This document shows, in pieces, positions 27,947 to 34,994 of a DNA stretch of 34,994 bases. Positions within the stretch are counted from its first letter, which is position 1; each line of letters opens with the position of its first letter. Position numbers and translations under genes: made by a program. A model generated the notes under the pieces. It searched no databases, was not told the DNA's origin, and saw nothing but the letters and a program-made list of their open reading frames with translations. The DNA is taken from the IMG/VR virus record IMGVR_UViG_3300021403_000002, positions 1 to 34,994 of that record. One strand, written 5' to 3'. This DNA comes from a virus.

Positions 27947-28471
27947 ATGCTTATATTTTGTGTCTTCCTGTTTATTTTTTTTAGTAGATTACTCAACGCC
28001 GGCAACGTGACTTGTGGTCAGTCTAAAACTAAAAGTCATGTGTATTCTCGTAGTCATTCTGTTGTTAGGGATCAGGCACAAGCTGCTAAAGAATTGGCTG
28101 ACGAAAGGGCCCAAGAGTTAATCCGTTCGGTTAATGCGATGCCAATTCCTCGGGTATTCATGCTCCACCGAAGGGCTGCAACCACTGACTTTAAGAAGTT
28201 TGATCTCGACGAAGTTGAGCAAGCTATATTTCGCAGTGCGTTAGCACGTCGATATGAAGAACATCGTATTGAATTTGAAAGTATGCACGCTGAATCTATA
28301 GAAAGGGCACGCCGAGCTCTTCTTGTAGACCCTGCTCGACAAAAGATGCGTGATCGACGAAAAAGGCGCGCTACGATCGTTATGGGAGCCCCGGTCGTTC
28401 TTATTGGATCATTATCGCCGACTATGACCATCCCTGAACCCATTGAGACCAAAGACCCTATAAGAATTTGA
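27947..28471 (+). CDS. Membrane-anchored or exported protein between scaffold and capsid genes (174 aa)
   Basis: An N-terminal hydrophobic stretch of about 18 residues (LIFCVFLFIFFSRLLNAG) is a signal peptide or anchor. It is followed by a positively charged helical domain (AQAAKELADERAQELIRS; VEQAIFRSALARRYEEHR; ESIERARRALLVDPARQ) and a second hydrophobic segment near residue 148 (ATIVMGAPVVLIGSLS). The topology suggests an envelope protein, unusual between scaffold and capsid genes. A lysis or superinfection-exclusion role is possible. Translation may depend on the opening of the hairpin at 27888-27943. The promoter of the capsid gene overlaps its last codons. Confidence 0.55.
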   Translation: MLIFCVFLFIFFSRLLNAGNVTCGQSKTKSHVYSRSHSVVRDQAQAAKELADERAQELIRSVNAMPIPRVFMLHRRAATTDFKKFDLDEVEQAIFRSALARRYEEHRIEFESMHAESIERARRALLVDPARQKMRDRRKRRATIVMGAPVVLIGSLSPTMTIPEPIETKDPIRI

Positions 28472-28496
28472 TTGCATGATAGGTTTCCACTATAGT
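28468..28496 (+). promoter_or_regulatory. Sigma70-like promoter of the capsid gene
   Basis: TTGATT (28468-28473) and TATAGT (28491-28496) are separated by 17 bases. Transcription would start near 28503, immediately before the repeated-hairpin leader. It gives the most abundant virion protein its own promoter. Confidence 0.65.
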
Positions 28497-28505
28497 CTGG
28501 ATTGA

Positions 28506-28587
28506 ACGCTACTGGGAATTCGTTCTCCCTTGACGCTACTGGGCTTCGTCGACCCTGGACGCTAATGACAAGATTCGTCCTCTTGTG
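28506..28587 (+). repeat. Three tandem hairpin repeats in the capsid-gene leader
   Basis: ACGCTACTGGG (28506), ACGCTACTGGG (28533) and ACGCTAATG (28559) start three units of 26-27 bases. Each carries a TTCG in its loop region, flanked by complementary bases: GGGA/TCCC, GGG/CCC and ACAAGA/TCTTGT. The stems differ while the pairing and the TTCG are kept, a sign of RNA structure. The leader precedes the capsid start at 28640. Confidence 0.6.
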
Positions 28588-28639
28588 AAATTACTTGCGA
28601 CTCACAATCGCAACACTTTTTCATAAGTCAGGTTATTTC

Positions 28640-29593
28640 ATGGCTGTAACTACTATTAATACGCTGCCTTCACCAGTGCAGCAAGCATTTTGCTATGTTC
28701 TTCTGACCGTTCCAGTTCCAAACTTTATCCATAAAATTCCTGCGATGAAGTCGAGAATGGCTCGGAACTCTGGTTATATTCAGCGTTATCGAAGATACAA
28801 TCCACTCGGATTGGCAATGGTCCCATTGTCTACAAATGGCGTAACTCCACCAGCACAATCACTCACAGCAATCGATATCGATGCTCGAATGAACTTGTAT
28901 GGTACTTATATTTACATCAATGAGCGCGTAACACTTCAGAACAATGATCCGGTCCTCAACGAGGCGGCAGAACGTTTAGGCGTATCTCTCCGTCAAACAG
29001 AAGATCAGTTGATTGCTTCTATGTTAGCGTCAACGGCTTCATTTGCTAACTGCACCGGCGGCGGTAACGGCGATACTCCAACCGAGATTACTCGTTCGGA
29101 TATCACCAACACTTGTTCCACCCTTGCAGGAAACAACGCTAATACAATTACGGAAGGCATTCCTGGACGAGACATGTTCGGTACTGCACCTATTCGTAAC
29201 GCGTATTTTGCATTGGGGCATACAGCATTGCGTTCTGACTTGAACAACGTTCAAGGCTTCACGCAAATGAACAACTATCCAGATCCATTCAAAGCACTTG
29301 ATGCTGAATATGGTTCTGCGGATCAGGCTCGTTTCCTGTTGTCATCGATCGGTTCGTTCACTGCTAATGCATCTAATCTCGGACAGAATGTGTACAACAT
29401 ATTCTTCTGCGGTCTCGAAGCTTATGCAACGATTGACCAAGATGGTGGCTCTGCTGAGTTCTTGTACCTACCTCCACAATTCAGTGGTCCGTTGGCTCAG
29501 AACATCAGCGTAGGTTACAAGTTCTGGACAGTCCCTCGAATCCTTAACGATTTGTGGATCGTCAATCTTCGCGCAACCGTTACAGCAGCTTAA
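28640..29593 (+). CDS. Major capsid protein, N4-gp56-like (317 aa)
   Basis: The frame opens at 28595, but CAGG and nine bases of spacing lead to ATG 28640 (MAVTTINTLPSPVQQ). The middle, DARMNLYGTYIYINERVTL, NNDPVLNEAAERLGVSLRQ and EDQLIASMLASTASF, matches the pattern of the N4-gp56 family of HK97-fold capsid proteins (an xYxxINExVxL, then DPVLxEAxxxLGxxLxxxxD). NAYFALGHTALRSDLNNVQ and IFFCGLEAYATIDQDGGSA, then YKFWTVPRILNDLWIVNLR at the end are also typical. It follows the scaffold and has its own promoter and structured leader. An HK97-like fold with no cleaved prohead domain is expected. Confidence 0.85.
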   Translation: MAVTTINTLPSPVQQAFCYVLLTVPVPNFIHKIPAMKSRMARNSGYIQRYRRYNPLGLAMVPLSTNGVTPPAQSLTAIDIDARMNLYGTYIYINERVTLQNNDPVLNEAAERLGVSLRQTEDQLIASMLASTASFANCTGGGNGDTPTEITRSDITNTCSTLAGNNANTITEGIPGRDMFGTAPIRNAYFALGHTALRSDLNNVQGFTQMNNYPDPFKALDAEYGSADQARFLLSSIGSFTANASNLGQNVYNIFFCGLEAYATIDQDGGSAEFLYLPPQFSGPLAQNISVGYKFWTVPRILNDLWIVNLRATVTAA

Positions 29594-29602
29594 GGAGATA
29601 TT

Positions 29603-30601
29603 ATGGCAACTATCATTCAACAAGGTGCCTTCACCTCTGCGGGTACGGCTGTAAATCTTCCAATAGCGTCTGGCGTTGATTGGATTGAAACCTATAACCA
29701 AACGGCCATTGCAGCACAACTTGCAAATGCCGGCGCCATCTTTAAATGTCAATTTATTAATGGCGCACCAATTGGTACCGGTTGGCAGACATTATATAAT
29801 GGAGCTTCAACAGCGGTAAATTTAGCCGTTGCTCCTGCCTTATCATTCTCTCTAGTTGATACTTCTGTAGTTACACAGGGACCTCCTGTGGTATTGACTT
29901 CAATCAGTGCTGCGGGTGTGCCTATTGTTGCTACGGGAACTACAACTGGTTTAGCAAACGGATCTGTAGTTCGCTTGGTTAACGTCACTGGCGTACAACA
30001 ATTTGGTGGAATGACATTCTCGATCGATACGATTGTACCTTCTACATCGTTCCGATTGGCATTTGCTCCCCAAATCGCTGCTGGTACTGGCGGATTCTAT
30101 CGTATTGTGCCTTATGATCCTATTTTCTTCCCTCGTAATCGGTTTATTACGGCTATTACAACAGGTACTACTACCCAAGTAAAAATGAGCGTATTAACAA
30201 CCTATACAGTTGGACAGGAAGTTCGATTAACGGTACCTCCGGCGTATGGTTCTATCTCGCAAAACATTAATGGTTTGCAAGCTGGGATCATCGCAGTCAA
30301 CTTGACGACTAACGTTGTTACGCTTGACCTTAACTCGACTGGATTCGGTACCTTTGTGTTCCCTCTGACTGCAGCTACGCCATTCACACCGGCTCAGATC
30401 GCTCCAGTAGGCGCAGAGCTTCCTGGACCTGTCACTGATCCATCAAATCTCAGCGATGCAACGGATAACAGTGCCTATATTGGTGTTCGCCTTGCTCCTG
30501 GACTAAATGGCCCAGCTGGACAAGCAGCTGACGTGGTTGCATGGATTGCAGGCACTTCAGATGTAACAAATGGCAATGCATTCGGTGCAGTTCCATTTTA
30601 A
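29603..30601 (+). CDS. Virion protein with FCCH-like insert, downstream of the capsid gene (332 aa)
   Basis: AAGGAGATATT precedes the ATG. The whole protein is beta-rich: IIQQGAFTSAGTAVNLPIA at the start, then IFKCQFINGAPIGTGWQTL. Residues 95-157 (TSISAAGVPIVATGTTTGL, NGSVVRLVNVTGVQQFGG, then the SIDTIVPSTSFRLAF end) form an FCCH-like module. A second related stretch (ITTGTTTQVKMSVLTTYT, then EVRLTVPPAYGS) follows. Abundant placement next to the capsid gene and beta modules suggest a head-decoration or head-fibre protein. The terminator-like hairpin at 30616 follows. Confidence 0.65.
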   Translation: MATIIQQGAFTSAGTAVNLPIASGVDWIETYNQTAIAAQLANAGAIFKCQFINGAPIGTGWQTLYNGASTAVNLAVAPALSFSLVDTSVVTQGPPVVLTSISAAGVPIVATGTTTGLANGSVVRLVNVTGVQQFGGMTFSIDTIVPSTSFRLAFAPQIAAGTGGFYRIVPYDPIFFPRNRFITAITTGTTTQVKMSVLTTYTVGQEVRLTVPPAYGSISQNINGLQAGIIAVNLTTNVVTLDLNSTGFGTFVFPLTAATPFTPAQIAPVGAELPGPVTDPSNLSDATDNSAYIGVRLAPGLNGPAGQAADVVAWIAGTSDVTNGNAFGAVPF

Positions 30602-30615
30602 TTGAGACTATTCGT

Positions 30616-30650
30616 GGGGGCTTGGTTCGCCCGGCCCCCTCTCTTCCCTT
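30616..30650 (+). terminator. GC-rich terminator-like hairpin
   Basis: GGGGGC and TGG pair with GGCCCCC and CC around a TTCG tetraloop (30616-30639). TCTCTTCCCTT follows. The stem is strong and the T run is imperfect, so partial termination after the capsid and decoration genes is likely. Confidence 0.6.
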
Positions 30651-30659
30651 AGGAGAACT

Positions 30660-31247
30660 ATGAAACGTAAAGAAGAACAATCAGACATAACCGCATTATC
30701 GGTATCATCTACCGAAGTTATGAATAGCGAACTGGTTCCACAACGCAATGAGATTGATGAACTCAAAGCACAGATTGCTGATCTCAAAACAAGATTCGGA
30801 TCTGAGGTACAAGTTGCTGCACCACGAGACCTTACTAAGAAAAAAGTAGACGTCCCAGCAATCCATGACCAGACCCTTCAGGCTCGTCGTGCTGCAAATA
30901 ATCGCCTTATTAAGGGCGTATTCCGTGACTATGAGATACCTGGTGGCACCGTAGAACTATCACACGGACCCATCTTAAAGGGTGATGTTACTAAAAACTA
31001 TAAGCTCACTGATGGCCAGACATATGAATTACCCGTGAGCCTGATAAAAGAGCTTAATGAGGGCTGCTTTTATGTAGAATATGCTCATAAACCGGACGGT
31101 CAGTTCGTTGCAGCTGTAAATCCTAATTGGGATAGTAACCTCGATATTGGCAGGAAGTTCCATCGATTTGGATTCCAGCCGGTTGACTTCGGGTTCTTCA
31201 CTGAAAGTGGGCCAACGCCAAATATTTATCTAGCAAAAGCTCTGTAA
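30660..31247 (+). CDS. Virion-region protein (195 aa), unknown
   Basis: CTTAGGAGAACT leads directly to ATG. The first 80 residues are a charged coiled coil (NEIDELKAQIADLKTRFGS); the second half is a globular beta domain: RLIKGVFRDYEIPGGTVEL, LPVSLIKELNEGCFYVEYA, HRFGFQPVDFGFF. It may be a head-completion or decoration protein. No family is recognised. The position between capsid and adaptor genes supports a structural role. Confidence 0.6.
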   Translation: MKRKEEQSDITALSVSSTEVMNSELVPQRNEIDELKAQIADLKTRFGSEVQVAAPRDLTKKKVDVPAIHDQTLQARRAANNRLIKGVFRDYEIPGGTVELSHGPILKGDVTKNYKLTDGQTYELPVSLIKELNEGCFYVEYAHKPDGQFVAAVNPNWDSNLDIGRKFHRFGFQPVDFGFFTESGPTPNIYLAKAL

Positions 31248-31261
31248 GGGAGAGTGGGGAT

Positions 31262-31627
31262 ATGCCTCAGTTTTATGCGAATCCACAGCCTATTTATCAG
31301 CCTGCAATGCGCCTCATATCATCAATAACGAATGCGTCTTCTGCGGTAGTTACGACCACTTTCAATCATAACTACCTTACGGGTCTCATAATCCGCCTTG
31401 ATATACCCTCATATATAGGCATGCAGCAAGCTAATCAGGCTATTGTGACTATCACACAAATACTGGGGCTTACCTCATTTATGGTTAATCTGAATACGCT
31501 GTCGTTTGATCCTTTCGCGATCCCCGCTCCGCTCCCAGCGATAGCTTCTACGACAGCGCTTGCAGTGCCGGTAGGTGAAATTAATAGCAAACTTAATCAA
31601 GCAACTAATAACACACTACCTTTTTAG
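31262..31627 (+). CDS. Small FCCH-like virion protein (121 aa)
   Basis: GGGAGAGTGGGGAT precedes ATG. Residues 20-85 follow the FCCH pattern (ISSITNASSAVVTTTFNHN, YLTGLIIRLDIP, then IVTITQILGLTSFMVNLNT). This is a compact beta domain also seen in two other proteins of this genome. The protein lies between the coiled-coil virion gene and the adaptor gene. A minor head or neck component is likely. Confidence 0.6.
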   Translation: MPQFYANPQPIYQPAMRLISSITNASSAVVTTTFNHNYLTGLIIRLDIPSYIGMQQANQAIVTITQILGLTSFMVNLNTLSFDPFAIPAPLPAIASTTALAVPVGEINSKLNQATNNTLPF

Positions 31628-31634
31628 GTGACCC

Positions 31635-32732
31635 ATGCCAGCACCCATAACGACCCTAACCGCAATACGACAAAAAGTTAGACGCATCACCCGCTCGCCA
31701 TCTCTTGCCAGCTTAAGTGATGATGATCTTGACCAGTACATCAACACCTTTGTGGTCTACGACTTTCCCGAACAGCTAAGAACATTCAATCTTAGAAAAG
31801 CGTTTACCTTTGTATGTAATCCGTTTCAGAGTGAATACCGGACAGATGACCAACTTCCTGTGGTAAACCAACTCTTCGACTTCCAGAACCGTTATGTATC
31901 GGTACATCCGCCACTTTATATAGCCGGTTATCAAGGTCAACTGAGCCAGTCTCGTGAGCAGTTCTTTGGGCTATATCCCATTTTTAATAGCATTCAGACC
32001 ATTGGTGTTATGGGTGACGGCGCCACGATGACATTTACGGGTACGATTAATAGCAGTCAAACTATTCCGGGCAATTTAACGCAGCTCATAGCACTGTTGC
32101 AGGGTCAGGTTATGTTCGATTCCATTGGTACGAATGGAGAAGGATTAGCTATGGTCGATGCCCCAGTCATTGATGCTGGAACGGGGTTTAATACAAACAA
32201 TGGAAATCTCTACATCCCTGGAAATCTGCCGGCGATACCGCCTACTGTCGTACTGCCGAACAATACGATCAACTACGTCACCGGAGTCTTTACCGTTACC
32301 TTCCCTACAGCACCCGCTGATCAAGCTCCTATCAACTCACAGACCAGTCCACAGGCGCTCTCAATTCCTCGCTCTATGTTGTACCACAATAATACGATAA
32401 CCATACGACCGGTCCCTGATCAACCATATAGAATCAACTTCGAGGTCTATGCCAATCCTACAGCCCTATTAGACGCTGATGAAAGCCCATCACTCAACGA
32501 ATGGTGGCAGTATATAGCCTATGGTGCATCCAAGAAGATATTTGAAGACAGGATGGATTCTGAGAGTGTTCAGCAGATCATGCCTGAGTTTGAGCAACAG
32601 CGACTCCTTTGTAATCGTAGAACTATAGTTCAGAATGCTAACACTCGAGCTGCGACTATATATTCTCAATATGATCAGGATGGATCGTTTAACCAGCAAT
32701 CATGGTGGGGAGGATGGAATGGACCTTTCTAG
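31635..32732 (+). CDS. Head-tail adaptor protein with inserted beta domain (365 aa)
   Basis: AGGTGACC precedes ATG. Residues 1-60 (AIRQKVRRITRSPSLASLS, then DDLDQYINTFVVYDFPEQL) and the last 90 residues (NEWWQYIAYGASKKIFEDR; QQIMPEFEQQRLLCNRRTI) form the helical adaptor core seen in T7 gp11/P22 gp4-type proteins. Residues 110-260 form an inserted beta domain (MTFTGTINSSQTIPGNLTQ; YVTGVFTVTFPTAP) that makes the protein about twice as long as simple adaptors. It would form the ring under the portal. The end overlaps the start of a small membrane gene by 14 bases. Confidence 0.75.
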   Translation: MPAPITTLTAIRQKVRRITRSPSLASLSDDDLDQYINTFVVYDFPEQLRTFNLRKAFTFVCNPFQSEYRTDDQLPVVNQLFDFQNRYVSVHPPLYIAGYQGQLSQSREQFFGLYPIFNSIQTIGVMGDGATMTFTGTINSSQTIPGNLTQLIALLQGQVMFDSIGTNGEGLAMVDAPVIDAGTGFNTNNGNLYIPGNLPAIPPTVVLPNNTINYVTGVFTVTFPTAPADQAPINSQTSPQALSIPRSMLYHNNTITIRPVPDQPYRINFEVYANPTALLDADESPSLNEWWQYIAYGASKKIFEDRMDSESVQQIMPEFEQQRLLCNRRTIVQNANTRAATIYSQYDQDGSFNQQSWWGGWNGPF

Positions 32733-32865
32733 GATAGCGTGTGAACCAACCAAGTCATTCGAATTAAACAGCATGCTGGATCTCTTTATGAACATTGGCA
32801 TGTGCGTTGTATTTGGGGTGATTATTATAGCGATAATTTCATGGCTCATAAATAGGAAGGATTGA
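32719..32865 (+). CDS. One-helix membrane peptide (48 aa), holin-like
   Basis: GGAGG five bases before ATG 32719 makes this start better than the earlier in-frame ATGs. After a polar N-terminus (DLSRIACEPTKSFELNSML), one hydrophobic helix (MNIGMCVVFGVIIIAIISW) is followed by LINRKD. This is the composition of a small holin or pinholin with a cytoplasmic basic end. It lies in the late operon inside the end of the adaptor gene. No endolysin is nearby, so lysis function is an inference only. Confidence 0.55.
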   Translation: MDLSRIACEPTKSFELNSMLDLFMNIGMCVVFGVIIIAIISWLINRKD

Positions 32866-32866
32866 T

Positions 32867-33469
32867 ATGCCAGCATCCGATTATAATCCAAATATACCCC
32901 AGCCTACTGATACTGGCGCAACCATGCAGCCGGCAGTTCTCCTGAACTTTGGTGCGATACAAGACCTTATAGACGTTGACCATGTCGACTTTGCTGCAAC
33001 GGGAGCCGGTAAGCATTACAAGGTTACATTTCCTGTTCAGACATTAGCGCCGGCATTCATTGTTGGTGAAGTAGGTCTGTTTAACCTTAATAGCCCTGTT
33101 ACTACTATCAATGAGCTCTATATAACCAAGTCATCGGGCGTTACATTCCCAATGTCTGCGTCTATCCTGAGCACAAATCCAGCCCCAGCAAACAATACAC
33201 CAGGGTGGGCGTATCTTCCATCGGGAATGCTCATAAAATGGGGTAATTCTGTCGCAACTGGAAGTACGACAATATTGTTTCCTGTTGCGGCCAATATACC
33301 CGTATTCTCAACGGTGGTTTCTGCTGGAGTAACGACAACCGGAGCTGGCACCGATACATTCGCACAACTCACGACATTCTCCAGTGTAGGGATGGTTGTC
33401 TATGGGTCTCAACGAACAGCCGTAGCTACCGCAGCGACTACATTCCAGTACTATGCTATAGGATATTAA
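32867..33469 (+). CDS. Fibre-tip or head-fibre protein with gp53-like C-terminal domain (200 aa)
   Basis: AGGAAGGATTGAT precedes ATG. The N-terminal 90 residues form an attachment domain. From residue 100 the pattern WAYLPSGMLIKWGNSVATG, then TTILFPVAANIPVFSTVVS, and a closing YYAIGY resembles the receptor-binding tip of short fibres (LPSGxIIQWG at the start of a beta knob). It lies between adaptor and nozzle genes rather than with the large adhesins, so a head fibre or tail-needle knob is likely. Confidence 0.65.
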   Translation: MPASDYNPNIPQPTDTGATMQPAVLLNFGAIQDLIDVDHVDFAATGAGKHYKVTFPVQTLAPAFIVGEVGLFNLNSPVTTINELYITKSSGVTFPMSASILSTNPAPANNTPGWAYLPSGMLIKWGNSVATGSTTILFPVAANIPVFSTVVSAGVTTTGAGTDTFAQLTTFSSVGMVVYGSQRTAVATAATTFQYYAIGY

Positions 33470-33470
33470 G

Positions 33471-34994
33471 ATGGCATACGATAGATTCATGATCGCTCCC
33501 ATCAACACAGGATGGGAAACGGATCTCAAGCCATGGCTCATTCCCGATGATGCATTTCAGCTCCTGCTGAATATGTATGTCTTTCGGGGTCGACTCAGAA
33601 AGCGTTTCGGTTCTCGTTACATGGGTATCCTTGATCAACTATCGTCACGATTTTCTATAAATATTGGAACAACTGATGGAGCGGGGCATTTATCCGTAAC
33701 AGTTCCCGGAGCAACTGTTGCAGGACGCATAGGTCAGATGTTTGCAGTTGGTACTGAGATATTTACAGTATCGGTTGCTGGAACTCCAGGAGTCATGTTA
33801 ACCACGGGCGCTTCCACGGTCCATACGTTTAATACCACAACGGGCGCATTGGTTATAACCGGTGCCGCTGCGACAACCATCGTATATTATTATCCAGCAT
33901 TGCCAGTACAGGGTCTTACGGTTTATGAGAATGGCCCTATAAATAACCAGCCATCCTATGGTTTTGATACCCAGTTCGCTTACACATTTGATGTTTCTTT
34001 AGGAAGATGGGTTCGTACACAAACGGGTGGAGTTCCGTTATTTACAGGTACTAATTCAAACTTCTTCTGGGCAACCACTTCTCGCGGTGCAATTGGCAAT
34101 GAAAAGGTTCTGTTTGTAACCAACTATAAATTTGATTTGGTTACAGCGGGCAATGCAGATCATATGTATTATCTGGTTGCTGGTGCATGGGCAGACTTTT
34201 CTCCATTAACCATATTCCATACGGATGGTTCGTTTGTTCAGACAGCTCGAATAATAATAGGTTTTAATCAGAGGTTATTGCTACTCAACACGGTAGAGCA
34301 ATCGGCTGATGGAACGACTATCCAGCAATTCGTTAATAGGTGTCGCTACTCATTCGCCGGTTCACCATTTGCGGTCAATGCTTGGCTTGAGCCGAATAAT
34401 ACTAATGGTGGTGAGTCATGGGGTGGTGGTGGATTTGTTGATGCTACTACAGCTGAGGCTATTATAGGCGTTGAGTTTATCAAGAATCATCTCATCGTGT
34501 TCTTTGAGAGTTCAACATGGGAAATCGTAGATACCGGTAATCCTAATGATCCTTTTTTATGGCAACGACTCAATGTTGAGTTAGGATCAGAGTCTACATT
34601 CTCAACCGTTGCATTCGATAAAGTTGCCTTAGCAACTGGCGGGACTGGTATTCATGCATGTAACGGTTCAAACGTTGAGCGTATAGATAATAAGATCCCC
34701 GATAAGATATTCGGTATCAATGATTCCTCAACTGGGGTGGCTCGCATTTGGGGCATTAGGGACTATTTCACTGAAATGGTGTATTGGTGCATGCCGGTAA
34801 ACTCGCAGCCATCCAATCAGCCTTATCCATCATCGGTACTTATTTACAACTACAAGAACAATTCTTGGGCACTTAATGATGACTGCATTACCGCATTCGG
34901 CTATTTCCAGCAGCAGTTAGCATTACAGTTGCAATTCTGGGATATAGAGCTACAAGAATCGCATTGGGAGCTTGGTGGTGGGGACGTTGCTGGT
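33471..34994 (+). CDS. Nozzle-like tail protein, N-terminal 508 residues (gene crosses contig ends)
   Basis: This reading frame starts with ATG after an AGGA ribosome binding site, stays open to the last base, and continues in frame at base 128 to a stop at 859. The whole protein is 751 residues. It opens with DRFMIAPINTGWETDLKPW, a start I associate with large tail proteins of many environmental podoviruses. The rest is rich in short beta-strand repeats with W/F-containing blades, which fits the beta-propeller nozzle fold of T7 gp12 and the P22 gp10 hub. It lies just downstream of a head-tail adaptor and a fibre-tip protein and upstream of ejection-protein candidates, the place where the tail hub or nozzle sits in short-tailed phages. 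The nozzle assignment is an inference from position and composition; that it is a virion tail protein is more secure. Confidence 0.72.
   Translation, partial: MAYDRFMIAPINTGWETDLKPWLIPDDAFQLLLNMYVFRGRLRKRFGSRYMGILDQLSSRFSINIGTTDGAGHLSVTVPGATVAGRIGQMFAVGTEIFTVSVAGTPGVMLTTGASTVHTFNTTTGALVITGAAATTIVYYYPALPVQGLTVYENGPINNQPSYGFDTQFAYTFDVSLGRWVRTQTGGVPLFTGTNSNFFWATTSRGAIGNEKVLFVTNYKFDLVTAGNADHMYYLVAGAWADFSPLTIFHTDGSFVQTARIIIGFNQRLLLLNTVEQSADGTTIQQFVNRCRYSFAGSPFAVNAWLEPNNTNGGESWGGGGFVDATTAEAIIGVEFIKNHLIVFFESSTWEIVDTGNPNDPFLWQRLNVELGSESTFSTVAFDKVALATGGTGIHACNGSNVERIDNKIPDKIFGINDSSTGVARIWGIRDYFTEMVYWCMPVNSQPSNQPYPSSVLIYNYKNNSWALNDDCITAFGYFQQQLALQLQFWDIELQESHWELGGGDVAG
34868..34994. repeat. Terminal overlap, right copy
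   Basis: Exact copy of bases 1-127. Joining the two copies gives a circle of 34,867 bp. See the left copy for interpretation. A genuine short direct terminal repeat of 127 bp cannot be excluded from sequence alone, but the matching of the length to an assembly k-mer makes the artefact explanation more likely. Confidence 0.93.

Overview
The window is a complete tailed-phage genome presented as a linear contig. Its first 127 bases (1-127) are repeated exactly as its last 127 bases (34868-34994), and one gene runs off the right end and continues in frame at the left end. The molecule is therefore circular or circularly permuted, with about 34,867 unique bases. A large terminase, a P22/N4-type portal, a short capsid protein, a head-tail adaptor, a nozzle-like protein, and the absence of any tape measure or contractile-tail gene point to a podovirus-like phage of a bacterium. 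The host cannot be named from the sequence. Strong GGAG-type ribosome binding sites and sigma70-like promoters indicate an ordinary bacterial host. There is no integrase, DNA polymerase, primase, reverse transcriptase or CRISPR array, and no endolysin that I recognise.

Layout on the circle. (1) Packaging and head, rightward: RusA-like resolvase (17081), a TerS candidate (17840), small accessory genes (18431-19968), TerL (20039), portal (22059), five small lysine-rich proteins (24181-25158), a 25.3 kb gene, a long non-coding, hairpin-rich region with a tRNA-like fold (25806-26362), scaffold (26974), a membrane protein (27947), major capsid protein (28640), virion proteins, head-tail adaptor (31635), a one-helix membrane peptide (32719), a fibre-tip protein (32867) and a 751-aa nozzle-like protein that crosses the contig ends (33471 to 859). 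(2) Continuing from the left end: a tail protein (859), three genes in the position of P22 ejection proteins (1408, 2134, 3384), a small accessory island of mixed orientation (4576-5686), then tail-fibre genes (5817-11845). These include two large adhesins built of YadA-head-like repeats, one ending in a glycine-rich domain and the other in a C1q-like tip. (3) Leftward early operon, 15010 down to 11930: small coiled-coil and membrane proteins around an ERF-family single-strand annealing protein. (4) A divergent control region (about 15020-15100) drives the leftward operon and a small HTH-like regulator (15105). It is followed by a terminator, a DnaA box and a winged-helix replication initiator (15703) whose own coding sequence contains iteron-like repeats and a perfect 17-bp inverted repeat. 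This is a lambda-O-like arrangement in which the origin lies inside the initiator gene.

How the genes work together: the regulator and shared operator/iteron motif would balance leftward recombination genes against replication; the initiator would open the in-gene origin with host DnaA and helicase; ERF and RusA would process the replicated DNA; TerS/TerL would package it through the portal. The capsid gene has its own promoter and a repeated-hairpin leader. Small genes shorter than 60 codons were found by reading the sequence directly (5383-5541, 5528-5686, 14526-14696, 18431-18583, 24543-24695, 24751-24816, 24997-25158).
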